A stretch of DNA of 64,000 bases from Streptomyces sp. MJM8645 (GTDB lineage Bacteria; Actinomycetota; Actinomycetes; Streptomycetales; Streptomycetaceae), in assembly GCF_001625365.1 (NCBI RefSeq), contig NZ_LJJF01000001.1:558001-622000 (forward strand), in the 5' to 3' direction. The translations under genes and the position numbers were made by a program. A model generated the notes under the pieces. It was given only the letters and a program-made list of their open reading frames with translations. It searched no databases and was not told the DNA's origin. Shown here in pieces: positions 16,647 to 24,538 of the stretch. Each line of letters opens with the position of its first letter. Positions within the stretch are counted from its first letter, which is position 1.

Positions 16647-16736
16647 CCGCTGATCACCAACGCCTGTCCGTCTTACCGCCGGGGTAGCCCTACTACACCT
16701 GACAGTTCACCATCGGGCCCGAAAGGAATTCCAGTC

Positions 16737-16949
16737 ATGAGTGACCGCGCAGACCTGTCCGGCGCTTCCTGGATCAAGTCCTCGCATTCCAACAATGGTG
16801 GTGACTGCGTGGAGGTCGCCACCGACGTCCCCAACCTCGCCCCCGTCCGCGACTCCAAGGACCCCGAGGGTCCTGCCCTCGTCTTCCCCGCCGACGCCTG
16901 GTCGTCGTTCATCGCCGCCGTCCAGGCCGGCGAGTTCGGCGAGGCCTGA
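16737..16949 (+). CDS. DUF397 domain protein 1 (orphan)
   Basis: This 70-residue protein follows the DUF397 pattern: W-x-KSS-x-SNNGG-x-CVEVA, then PVRDSKDPEGPALVFPADAW and a C-terminal FIAAVQAGEFG. DUF397 proteins are usually paired with XRE/DUF5753 regulators (the Abb/BldB-related regulatory pairs of streptomycetes), but no partner precedes this one. Its 3' half and following hairpin are nearly identical in DNA to three other copies downstream. ATG 16737 follows GAAAGGAAT. Confidence 0.85.
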   Translation: MSDRADLSGASWIKSSHSNNGGDCVEVATDVPNLAPVRDSKDPEGPALVFPADAWSSFIAAVQAGEFGEA

Positions 16950-16963
16950 CGCACGCACACCGC

Positions 16964-17000
16964 GCCGGCCCCACTACCCGCTGCGGGTAGTGGGGCCGGC
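16964..17000 (+). terminator. Hairpin after DUF397 gene 1
   Basis: Perfect 17-bp arms (16964-16980 and 16984-17000) around CTG. Related hairpins with the core CCCCACTACCC / GGGTAGTGGGG follow the DUF397 genes ending at 18618 and 25578. Confidence 0.65.
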
Positions 17001-17034
17001 ACATAAGACGCCGGACGGGGCCGTCTGGTCACGG

Positions 17035-18183
17035 TCAGCCGATGGTGGCCGACCAACGCCCCCGGGACAGGTGGATCACTCCGTCCGGGGTGACGACGGC
17101 GCGGCAGTCGTAGAGCGGCAGGCCGCCTTCCACCTCCCGCCAGTTCCGGATGGATTCGAGTTCCGACCACAGGCGGCGGGGGCCGCTCTGGTGGACGGTC
17201 GGCGGCTCGAACTTCGTTGCCTCTGCGCGCGCCCATGACCCGTCCGGATGGGCGAGACAGGCCGTACGGCCCTCGGGCGTCTCTTTGAAGTCGACTTCGA
17301 TGCCCGGGATTCTGATCGTGAGCATCGACCAGACTTCCCAGTTGTTGCGGATGTCGGTGACCGGGTACCGGAAGAGCTTGACGTTCTCCCCGTCGGCTTC
17401 GCGGGCGGTCTCGAACAGCTCGCCCAAACCGGGCGGGTAGGCGGAGCCGTGGCGCGTGGTCATGAAGCCCGCCCAGTCGCGCTCGATCACGCCGGTCGCT
17501 CCGCCGTCCGGGGTCTTGCCAGGCCGTCAGGATCAGCGCCGTGTCCGCGATGGTGGTGACGAGCCGTCCACCGCGCCGAAGCGCCTGGAGCCACGGAACC
17601 GGGACGGGGCGGGGCGGGCGGACACGGTGGCTACGATCCGGTCGTAGTCGCCCGGGAGGGCGTCGGTGGCGTCCTGAGTGACGAAGTGAGGGCTCAGCCC
17701 CATGCCTGCGAGGCGGCCCCGCGCGGCGTCGACCAGGTACCCGTCGATGTCCACGCTCGTCACGCGATCCGAACCGAGCCGCGTGGCGGCAATGGCGGTC
17801 AACCCGCCCGCTCCGGTGCCGATGTCCAGCAGGTCGTGCTCGGCGGCGATCCGGCCGTGCCGCAGCGTCTTGACCACGAGCGGCGTGAGCGTGGCCGACG
17901 ACGTGGGCAACCCGGTCGGGCGGTCATCCGGCTTCGCGTGGTCCGCGTGCAACCCACCCACGCTGGTGACCAGGGACTCGTTCCCGTAGGCCCGTTGGAG
18001 CCAGAAATCCAGGTTCGCTTCCCCTACCTGAAGCTGCCAAGTGCCGCCCTCAGCAGGCTCCCACCACCTGGGAACCAGTTCGTGCCGGGGAATGCCCGCC
18101 ACCGGGTTCCGCCATCGGGAGTCCGGATCGGTCGCCCGAGCGGCCAGATCGGCGGCCCGCCCTTCCCATGGGATGCGTGTCAT
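17035..18183 (-). pseudogene. Frameshifted SAM methyltransferase of the ATP-grasp peptide-maturase type
   Basis: Read as one gene this would encode about 383 residues, the size of the protein-L-isoaspartate-methyltransferase-like enzymes that accompany ATP-grasp peptide (graspetide-like) systems. The N-terminal part has HELVPRWWEP and LHADHAKPDDRPTGLPTSSAT, followed by motif I LLDIGTGAGGLTAIAATRLG. The frame is lost near 17607 after VATVSARP, continues in another frame (PWLQALRRGGRLVTTIADTA) and returns to the first near 17517 (KTPDGGATGVIERDWAGFMTT). The two shifts compensate, and a stop at 17533 interrupts the original frame between them. No ATP-grasp ligase or precursor gene is adjacent. 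A sequencing error cannot be excluded. Confidence 0.75.
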
Positions 18184-18274
18184 GCCTCGGGATCCTTTCA
18201 ATGAATTCGTGCGGAGCCCCGGCCGTTCACGGCCGGGAGGAATCGCGTCCAGCCCGCAACTTCCGGTGACTGGT

Positions 18275-18406
18275 TCGGACTTCCTGGAACGGGAATGCAG
18301 GAAGGTCGAGGCATGGAGCCGTGACTACGATCGGCTTCGGGTGGAGTCGCGTCCCAAGGTGGCTTCGCCTGCCGTGATCCGCACTGCTCGGAAGGAGCAC
18401 GAATGA
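18275..18406 (+). pseudogene. 3' remnant of an XRE/DUF5753 regulator gene
   Basis: The frame ending at 18406 encodes LERECRKVEAWSRDYDRLRV and ASPAVIRTARKEHE, matching the C-terminal end of DUF5753 regulators (compare WERDCRQLQVEALSKAASPELIRK in the gene at 22789). The first 240 or so residues are missing. Its stop overlaps the ATG of the DUF397 gene (ATGA), as in the intact pair at 24539/25366, so this was once a complete XRE-DUF397 cassette. Confidence 0.8.
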
Positions 18407-18618
18407 CCGGCCCCACCCTTGACCTGGCCAGCGCCGAGTGGCACAAGTCCACCTACAGCAACAACGGTGGCACTTGCGTTGAGGTAGCTCCGAACTTCCC
18501 TGGTATGACGCCCGTCCGTGACTCCAAGGACCCCGAGGGTCCTGCCCTCGTCTTCCCCGCCGACGCCTGGTCCTCGTTCGTCGCCGCCGTCCAGGCCGGC
18601 GAGTTCGGCGAGGTCTGA
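18403..18618 (+). CDS. DUF397 domain protein 2
   Basis: The 71-residue protein has WHKSTYSNNGGTCVEVA, PVRDSKDPEGPALVFPADAW and FVAAVQAGEFGEV, all DUF397 hallmarks. The start codon overlaps the stop of the truncated XRE remnant by four bases, so expression may depend on whatever promoter now precedes the remnant. Together with its terminator it forms a roughly 150-bp DNA segment about 94% identical to 25480-25630. Confidence 0.85.
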   Translation: MTGPTLDLASAEWHKSTYSNNGGTCVEVAPNFPGMTPVRDSKDPEGPALVFPADAWSSFVAAVQAGEFGEV

Positions 18619-18631
18619 CGCGCACAACTCT

Positions 18632-18671
18632 CGCGAGCCCCACTACCCGCAGATGGGTAGTGGGGCTCGCG
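18632..18671 (+). terminator. Hairpin after DUF397 gene 2
   Basis: Perfect 17-bp arms CGCGAGCCCCACTACCC (18632-18648) and complement (18655-18671) around a 6-nt loop, without a T-tract. Confidence 0.65.
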
Positions 18672-19317
18672 CGTCGTTCAGCGCCTCACGGCTGTTCGCA
18701 GCGGTGTACCCCGAAGCTATCGACATCGCCGCTCTCATCGCCTCCGCGCACTGGCGACAACTCGCCGCAGGTACCGACGAAGAGCACCGTAGTTTCGACA
18801 AGGAAATCAGCCGGCGGGTTACCTACCCGTACAACGACCGCCAGGAGTTCGGTGATGCCATCGCCCACTGGGCCCACACCGACTCATGGCGTCCGCCCTC
18901 AGAACCCTTGAGGACCTACTCCCCCGCCCGGGCCAGCAGCCTCATGGCTTCGCCACACAAGGGCAGCGTCGACCGCCACTCTCGCAGTGCACTGTGGTTC
19001 AGCCGCAACCGACGAGCAGGAACAACACTTCTCCACCATCGTCACCTCACTCCGGTTCTCGAGCGGGACTGGAGTCCATCGTACGAACGCGTCGAGGGAT
19101 CGATCTGGTACAGCGAGGACGTGAGCTATCACATGCAAAGGAGTACAACACAGCAACGAGCATCAGCAGAGCTCGTGGCTCGCAGCATAATGGCCGGACC
19201 ATGAGCGAAAGCGGCGTCTACTGGGGGAATTTACGGACTCGATCTCCAGGAACCCTGGATGTCAGCGAGTTCGCGTTTTTGGCTGCCAACTAGCTAGAGC
19301 AAGAACAAAGGCTCTCC
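18672..19317. other. Gene-poor stretch with a decayed coding fragment
   Basis: No complete gene is supported. A plus-strand frame through about 18690-18880 has protein-like composition (HWRQLAAGTDEEHRSFDKEISRR, then VTYPYNDRQEFGDAIAHWAH) but no start. After about 18900 codon bias disappears although the frame stays open to 19204. GC content falls from about 18,700 onwards, marking the approach to the low-GC nuclease-NTPase gene. I do not recognise the fragment. Confidence 0.35.
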
Positions 19318-22089
19318 CTAGAAGAGGGTAGTACCTTCAGCTGGGGGCTCAACTACCGGGCGCGCCCGGACTACATCGACTCCGGCGCGTTTCACCCATC
19401 CACGAAAGTCTTTTCCAGCTTTAAAGATCGTCGCCTCTCCCCATTCGGCATCATTTCCGGCGCACATCAGCAACCCAAGATCATGGTTACTTACACCGGG
19501 ATCTCGCCGCAGCAAATCCAATGCCGCAGAGCCGCCCGGAATAGACCCAAGTGCATTGACAATTGATCCTGGATTTATCTTCCCATCCGCCCCAATAATA
19601 TTGCTTGAGATATGGAGAGTACCATTTCCTTCCGATGCGATCCTCAGCATCGTCAGCTCGCGCATCGCATTCCGCTTCGCTCGGCCCCAGGAGCTAGCAT
19701 CCGACAGCGCGATCGGTGAATTAGCCAGCTCGGCCAGTAGCTCAAAGGCCGGCTTCGGCGTACGGAGAACGAATGCACTTCCCTGCCGACGAGGAGACTG
19801 TTGAGCTCGCAGTGAGCCGTTCGGGACATGGCCATCAGGCGGGAGATAGAGGCGATCATCCTCAAAGATGGAAAGCCCGGCATAGTCAAACCATAGAGCG
19901 AAGCAACGAGCGTAGCCCAGCCATGATTGAGCTTGGGCAGCAACTGCCGGAAACGCATTCGTGAGCTCTCTCGCGTAGGCTCCTACCGCGACTCCGTTGC
20001 CGTCTCGCTCGGACAACCCCACGAATGAAGAATAGGCCCGATTTCTTCTAAGCGCCGCAGCCACCCTGCGACGAATCTCAAGATCAATGCTATCGGCATT
20101 CATTACATCGTCAAGAATTTTGACGCGATTCGGCTCGTAAGCCGTAATGCCAAATAGGCGAGGCTCGCGCGAGCGGTTGTAGATTACTTTCGTACTTACG
20201 TTCAGCTGGACAGCCAAATCAGCTACAGTGACATCCCCACCCAGTTCCAATACCGCAAAGATAAGTTCTGCCACCGCCCGCGGCGTCTGTCGAACGATAT
20301 AGGAATCCTCAATTGGCACGCGCCCAGTATTGAGAAAGTCTCTAAATGTATCCCAGTACGTGTCGAGCTTTTCCGCCACTGCCACTACAAGGCGCGAGTC
20401 CAGAAGAGACTGAATGGCTGCACCGTTATATTTTTCAATGACATCAACAGCGGGCACTGGGGCAAACCTCGCGATGTGCCTGAGCGCGTCAGTTTCCATC
20501 GGAGACAAGCCAGCTAGATCAGAATCAAAGAGACTCTGAACATTAAGCGCCTCACTCACTAGCTGCTCTTGGCTCTTCTGATGCGTCTCAAGTTCTCGAA
20601 TAATATGAACGCTTAGCTTTTTGAACAGCCACGGTAGTCCTTGAGAATACTCTCGGATGCGCTGCCGAAGGTCCCGAGAGAGCCCAGTGCCAAGCCTTTT
20701 TTCGAGCCGTCGGAGTAGAGTGTCCACCTCTCGGGCACCCATAGGTCCAACCGAGATAAAGGTACTGTTGCTTCGGATCTCATCACGAAGCCGGTACGGA
20801 TGTGACTCAGTCCAAGCAACCAAGTCGGTCTTCCAGGCGAAGCCGACCATCAATGGGATCTGAGAATCTGGAACCATCAAGGCCAGATCTCGGAATTCTC
20901 GCGTGATGTTTTCATCCTGGAAAACATTCTCAAACTGATCGAAGAATACCATGATGGGTCGACCATCGGCCGTCCAACTGGAACGTCTCAAGGTCCAAAT
21001 AGAGCTAGCCAGGCTGGCCCAGGATGAATCCTCGGGAAGTTCTACCAGCCCGCGTTCTTGCGCTTCATGGGCAGCCTCACGGAGGACCTCTGATACAAAC
21101 CGTGGATTAGTTGCCGTCCGACTGTCTACGACAATCGAATAGCCTTGCCGATCTTCCACAATTCTCTGAAGCTGAAGCGCCAACGAGCTCTTGCCCCACC
21201 CTGACTGGGCATTCAGAACCAGCGTTCCTCCACGCTGCCTCACGAAGGCTTGCAGATCCTGAACGGTAGAGCCGCGCCCTACAAAATACTCAGGAGATGC
21301 GGGAAGCTGATACTCAAAGTCCGCAGAGCTTCCGCGCACCCTTACGATAGTTACAGGGGAACCATCTTCCCGGTCCTCAGGAGATACTGACCTGTCCAGA
21401 TCGGGCAATGTATTAATAGGGAGCCCGGCGGCATAAGAGTCACCCTTTAGGAGGCTGACTACCCTCCCAGGCACCTTGGCGCCAGCAGCCGACCAAACGA
21501 TAATTGAGTCCGCTCGATGCGAGTCCGAATTCAAGAGCTTCGCGCAGGAAAAAATTCCATCCTCCGCGACAATGATTGCGGGATCACTGTGAGACGGGGC
21601 CCGGCGGGTTATCTGCGACAGATCAGCGATCAATCCGCGACCACGAAGAAGCTTTACAATATCGCCGACATTGAAGTACCTGAAGAGCTTGTCATTGGCG
21701 GCAGCCTTTCGGGCCACCTCTTCCCCTTGCGCCACAAGTCGCGGGATCGCAAAGAAATAACCAAAAACATTCGGATCGCCTTCATATCGAGCCAACTGAA
21801 GCTTACCGAGAAAGGAAGTGCACGCCTGCGCTTTTACATTCGACGTATAGGACTTACACTCAACGACAGCCACCTGTCTACTGATCAAATTTGTGGCGTT
21901 TACGTCGATCTCAATGCCGTCGGCCGTTATGTTCAGGTCACTTGTCGTGGGCGCCTCATAGCCGTATTCGTGCAGCAAGAGCGCAACGAATTCTTCGAAG
22001 AGGTGACCTTTAGCGTTACTTCTGTCCGCGACTGTTTCCCCTGCTGCCAAAACCAGGACTTGGTGATCTTGGACGACTACGCGCTCCAT
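19318..22089 (-). CDS. PD-(D/E)xK nuclease fused to a STAND-like P-loop NTPase; putative defence protein
   Basis: The protein has 923 residues. Residues about 25-145 form a restriction-endonuclease-like domain with a helix containing FEEFVALLL, Asp62 in GIEIDV and Glu77-x-Lys79 in VVECKS. A P-loop NTPase follows FVGRG (269-273): Walker A AQSGWGKS (294-301), Walker B VFFDQFE (381-387) and a STAND-type GLPW (483-486). A winged helix (about 600-660, LAVQLNVSTKVIYNRS) and a 260-residue unassigned C-terminus follow. Nuclease-STAND fusions are typical antiviral sensors (Avs-like), but this one lacks obvious TPR repeats and is shorter. ATG 22089 is preferred because TATGAT lies six bases upstream; a TTG 21 codons earlier is possible. 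GC is lower than in neighbouring genes, suggesting transfer. Confidence 0.8.
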   Translation of the reverse strand: MERVVVQDHQVLVLAAGETVADRSNAKGHLFEEFVALLLHEYGYEAPTTSDLNITADGIEIDVNATNLISRQVAVVECKSYTSNVKAQACTSFLGKLQLARYEGDPNVFGYFFAIPRLVAQGEEVARKAAANDKLFRYFNVGDIVKLLRGRGLIADLSQITRRAPSHSDPAIIVAEDGIFSCAKLLNSDSHRADSIIVWSAAGAKVPGRVVSLLKGDSYAAGLPINTLPDLDRSVSPEDREDGSPVTIVRVRGSSADFEYQLPASPEYFVGRGSTVQDLQAFVRQRGGTLVLNAQSGWGKSSLALQLQRIVEDRQGYSIVVDSRTATNPRFVSEVLREAAHEAQERGLVELPEDSSWASLASSIWTLRRSSWTADGRPIMVFFDQFENVFQDENITREFRDLALMVPDSQIPLMVGFAWKTDLVAWTESHPYRLRDEIRSNSTFISVGPMGAREVDTLLRRLEKRLGTGLSRDLRQRIREYSQGLPWLFKKLSVHIIRELETHQKSQEQLVSEALNVQSLFDSDLAGLSPMETDALRHIARFAPVPAVDVIEKYNGAAIQSLLDSRLVVAVAEKLDTYWDTFRDFLNTGRVPIEDSYIVRQTPRAVAELIFAVLELGGDVTVADLAVQLNVSTKVIYNRSREPRLFGITAYEPNRVKILDDVMNADSIDLEIRRRVAAALRRNRAYSSFVGLSERDGNGVAVGAYARELTNAFPAVAAQAQSWLGYARCFALWFDYAGLSIFEDDRLYLPPDGHVPNGSLRAQQSPRRQGSAFVLRTPKPAFELLAELANSPIALSDASSWGRAKRNAMRELTMLRIASEGNGTLHISSNIIGADGKINPGSIVNALGSIPGGSAALDLLRRDPGVSNHDLGLLMCAGNDAEWGEATIFKAGKDFRGWVKRAGVDVVRARPVVEPPAEGTTLF

Positions 22090-22095
22090 GGCGAC

Positions 22096-22101
22096 ATCAT
22101 A
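22096..22101 (-). promoter_or_regulatory. TATGAT -10 element, leaderless promoter of the nuclease-NTPase gene
   Basis: On the minus strand TATGAT lies six bases before the ATG at 22089 with no Shine-Dalgarno sequence, the same geometry as the window's TAGGCT promoters. No good -35 box is visible. Confidence 0.5.
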
Positions 22102-22641
22102 GGGGCAGACTCTGGCACTTCGAGCCTGCTTGCAGGCCGCTATCGGTGGCAATCGCCTAAGCCCCAGCTCAGTGCCCGTGTAGCTGCCTAGCGGGTGGCG
22201 CAGAGAGTAACGAAGGGTGGCTTCGGGCTGCCCCTCCGACAGGCCGCGCGGCCTCCGACAGGAGTGCAGATCGGACTAGCCCTCCCGGGAGTTCGGCCTC
22301 GACGCCAGCCGGGAGTCGTGAAATCGCGATCAACCTCTGTCTCTGACGGGCCGGTAGATACCCCTAAAACTCGCCAGTTATGGCATCAGTTCTAAAGGGG
22401 ACTCAGCTCACCCCGGCCCCTGCTGGGATCGAACTTGCGCACGGACCAAGGTTGATCAACGCTCACCTCGGAGACCACAGCGACCAACGAGTCACCGTGC
22501 CGCACCTCGTACGAAGGCGATGGAGGGCTCGACTTCTTCCTTGCCCAACTCATGTCGCCCCGCGCCCCGTGACACCGAGATTGAAGAGTACTGCTGGACA
22601 GTCCCACTCCAGGCAGGCCAGCTCAACCCTTCAACGGCTAG
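22102..22641. other. Intergenic stretch without a supported gene
   Basis: Between the nuclease-NTPase promoter and the start of the XRE frame I see short ORFs on both strands without consistent codon bias or ribosome-binding sites. It probably contains the right-hand junction of the low-GC insert. Confidence 0.4.
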
Positions 22642-22788
22642 GTCAGCACTTGGTCATCTGCGACGACTGAGGCAGACAGGGCACGCGAGACCGAGCTGGA
22701 CCCGTCCGCATCACCCCTCAAGGCCTTCGGCGCACAACTCCGCAGGCTGCGCAAGGCGGCGGGGCTCACGCAGACCGACCTCGGGGCG
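22642..22788 (+). other. 5' coding extension of the XRE gene without a start codon
   Basis: After an in-frame TAG at 22639 the frame is open and encodes ELDPSASPLKAFGAQLRRLR and KAAGLTQTDLGAM, the normal start of an XRE helix-turn-helix. It contains no ATG, GTG or TTG in frame before 22789. Either the original start codon was lost by mutation or rearrangement, or a rare start (CTG 22696) is used. Confidence 0.65.
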
Positions 22789-23499
22789 ATGACGAACTTG
22801 ATTGACAGTCAGATCTCCAACCTCGAACGAGGGACACGCAGTCCCACACTCGACTGGGTCGTACAAGCCGACCGGGCCCTTGATGCCGGTGGAACACTAG
22901 AACTGACGTACTGGAGTCTCAGCGGCTCATCATTGCTGGAAGGGTTTCCCGAGTACGCCCAGCAAGAAACGAAGGCCCTGAGTATCAACCACTTCGAACT
23001 GGGCATCGTGCCTGGTCTGGCACAGACAATGGAGTACGCTGCGGCCTTCGCCTCCGCCGCCGTACGGCGCGGCAGCGTCACCGAGGAGCAGGCTGCGGAT
23101 CGGCTCGACTTCCTTGCCACGCGCCAGAAGCTACTTGACCGGCAGCCTGCGCCCCGACTCCACTTCGTCCTGGACGAGGGCGCCCTTCTACGACCGGTGG
23201 GCGGGCGCAAGGTCATGGCTCGGCAGCTTGCGCACCTTGAAGACCTCGCCACTCGTCCGAACATCACGATCCAAGTGGCGCCGCTCTCTCTCGCAGAAGA
23301 GCTGCCGTTCACCATGATGGTCACGCTGCTGACCCTGGCGGATCGAAAACTCCTGGCATACTCGGAGTGCCAGTTGCGCGGCTTCCTCTCGCGGGACGCC
23401 GAGACTGCTCAAGCCTGGGAGCGGGACTGCCGCCAGCTCCAGGTGGAAGCGCTCTCGAAGGCTGCGTCACCGGAGCTGATCCGAAAGTGCAAGGCGTGA
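22789..23499 (+). CDS. XRE family regulator with DUF5753 domain (5' end damaged)
   Basis: From the first ATG the protein has 236 residues: the end of the HTH (IDSQISNLERGTRSPTLDWVVQ) followed by a complete DUF5753 domain (FELGIVPGLAQTMEYAAAF, FVLDEGALLRPVGG, NITIQVAPLSLAEELPF, WERDCRQLQVEAL). Beginning here removes the first half of the HTH, which is encoded upstream without a start codon. The protein may therefore be non-DNA-binding or unexpressed. It lies ten bases before a DUF397 gene, its usual partner, and next to the junction of the low-GC insert. Confidence 0.75.
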   Translation: MTNLIDSQISNLERGTRSPTLDWVVQADRALDAGGTLELTYWSLSGSSLLEGFPEYAQQETKALSINHFELGIVPGLAQTMEYAAAFASAAVRRGSVTEEQAADRLDFLATRQKLLDRQPAPRLHFVLDEGALLRPVGGRKVMARQLAHLEDLATRPNITIQVAPLSLAEELPFTMMVTLLTLADRKLLAYSECQLRGFLSRDAETAQAWERDCRQLQVEALSKAASPELIRKCKA

Positions 23500-23509
23500 G
23501 AGGGACGTC

Positions 23510-23722
23510 GTGATCACTCCTGTAGATCTATCCAACGCCGCGTGGGTCAAGGCCAGTTACAGCAACAACGGCGGGTCTTGCGTCGAGGTAGCTCCCGGCT
23601 TCCCGGGTGTACTGCCCGTCCGCGACTCCAAGGACCCCGAAGGTCCTGCCCTCGTCTTCCCCGCCGACGCCTGGTCGGCCTTCGTTGCCGCCGTCCGGGC
23701 CGGCGAGTTCGGCGAAGTCTGA
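23510..23722 (+). CDS. DUF397 domain protein 3
   Basis: The 70-residue protein starts at GTG 23510: WVKASYSNNGGSCVEVAPGF, PVRDSKDPEGPALVFPADAW, FVAAVRAGEFGEV. It is the partner of the XRE/DUF5753 gene just upstream (10-base gap after its TGA). The DNA of its 3' half is nearly the same as in the other three copies, but its downstream hairpin differs from theirs. Confidence 0.85.
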   Translation: MITPVDLSNAAWVKASYSNNGGSCVEVAPGFPGVLPVRDSKDPEGPALVFPADAWSAFVAAVRAGEFGEV

Positions 23723-23785
23723 CGCACACCTTGTCCGAGCCCCAGAAGGAACTATGGCAGGGGGCAGCTGCGATCGAGGGGTGGC

Positions 23786-23821
23786 CGCTCCCCGCCGGAG
23801 CGGCGATTTCGGCGGGGAGCG
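23786..23821 (+). terminator. Hairpin downstream of DUF397 gene 3
   Basis: Twelve-base arms CGCTCCCCGCCG (23786-23797) and CGGCGGGGAGCG (23810-23821) around a 12-base loop. It lies 64 bases after the DUF397 stop. Confidence 0.55.
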
Positions 23822-23891
23822 GTGTGGCTCGGCGAGGGTCTGGCGCCAACGTGCCCTCGGAGCCGGCCGGCAGGGGAGGTAGGCCTGCCGG

Positions 23892-23924
23892 CGCCCGTCC
23901 GTGACTGTCCTTCACGGACGGGCG
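23892..23924. terminator. Second hairpin, possibly bidirectional terminator
   Basis: Perfect 13-bp arms CGCCCGTCCGTGA / TCACGGACGGGCG around a 7-base loop, followed by TTG. It sits between the plus-strand DUF397 gene 3 and the minus-strand small ORF ending at 24152. Positions 23925-24151 otherwise contain no supported gene. Confidence 0.6.
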
Positions 23925-24151
23925 TTGAACCCCGCCGCCGCGCGGGATGAGCACTCGCGGCGCGGTGGCGGGAGCGTGTTGTCAGTCCGGCACGAACGTG
24001 CCGCATCTGCAAGGGCGTTGAACCGGCGGCTCGGTGGTCGGCTCGTCACCCGCCTCGACCGCGTTTCGTTGCGTCGTCCCCGCCACGGCGGTGAAGCCGC
24101 CGGCCGCCAACGAGCTCAGGTGCAGCCCGGCGAGCAGCATCTCCCCCGAGG

Positions 24152-24415
24152 TCACGCCGGCTCCGGAAACATCGGCCGACGCTGGGAGTTGCTCCCCGTA
24201 CCCGGCGCGATCTCCCTGGGGTCGCACCGTCGCAGCTGATCGGGCCTGGTCGTCCACTCGCACCCCCCGCCGAGCGGCCTCAGGAAGGCCGCCCCGCAGA
24301 GGATCTCCATGAAGACCCCCTCCTTCGGCTTGCCGTCGTCGTCTCGGTGCTTCAGGTCCCGCACCACCTCGTTGCGGACGAAGTCGGGCAGCGCGGATTT
24401 CGGGTTTTCGGGCAT
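24152..24415 (-). CDS. Small hypothetical protein
   Basis: The predicted 87-residue protein starts MPENPKSALPDFVRNEVV and contains DDDGKPKEGVFMEILCGAAF and GGGCEWTTRPDQLRR. ATG 24415 has GGAG at good spacing, and codon third positions are GC-rich over the first 65 codons, which argues for a real gene. The last 20 codons have weaker bias, so a frameshift near 24200 with a longer original C-terminus is possible. I do not recognise the family. It is divergent from the XRE gene at 24539. Confidence 0.5.
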   Translation of the reverse strand: MPENPKSALPDFVRNEVVRDLKHRDDDGKPKEGVFMEILCGAAFLRPLGGGCEWTTRPDQLRRCDPREIAPGTGSNSQRRPMFPEPA

Positions 24416-24538
24416 GGGGGTCTCCGTAGCGCTTCGCTCTTGGCGTGTCACTTGCTGTAGCCATGGTGGCGTGGTCTCCACTACGATCGCCAGAGTCTTA
24501 CCTTTGACAGCAATGTCGTGTGAAGGAGCCGAAGGGTC

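Noticed and set aside
22418..22445. tRNA-like T-arm (GGGATCGAAC)
   Set aside because: The flanking bases do not form a T-stem, and no acceptor or anticodon arm can be drawn.
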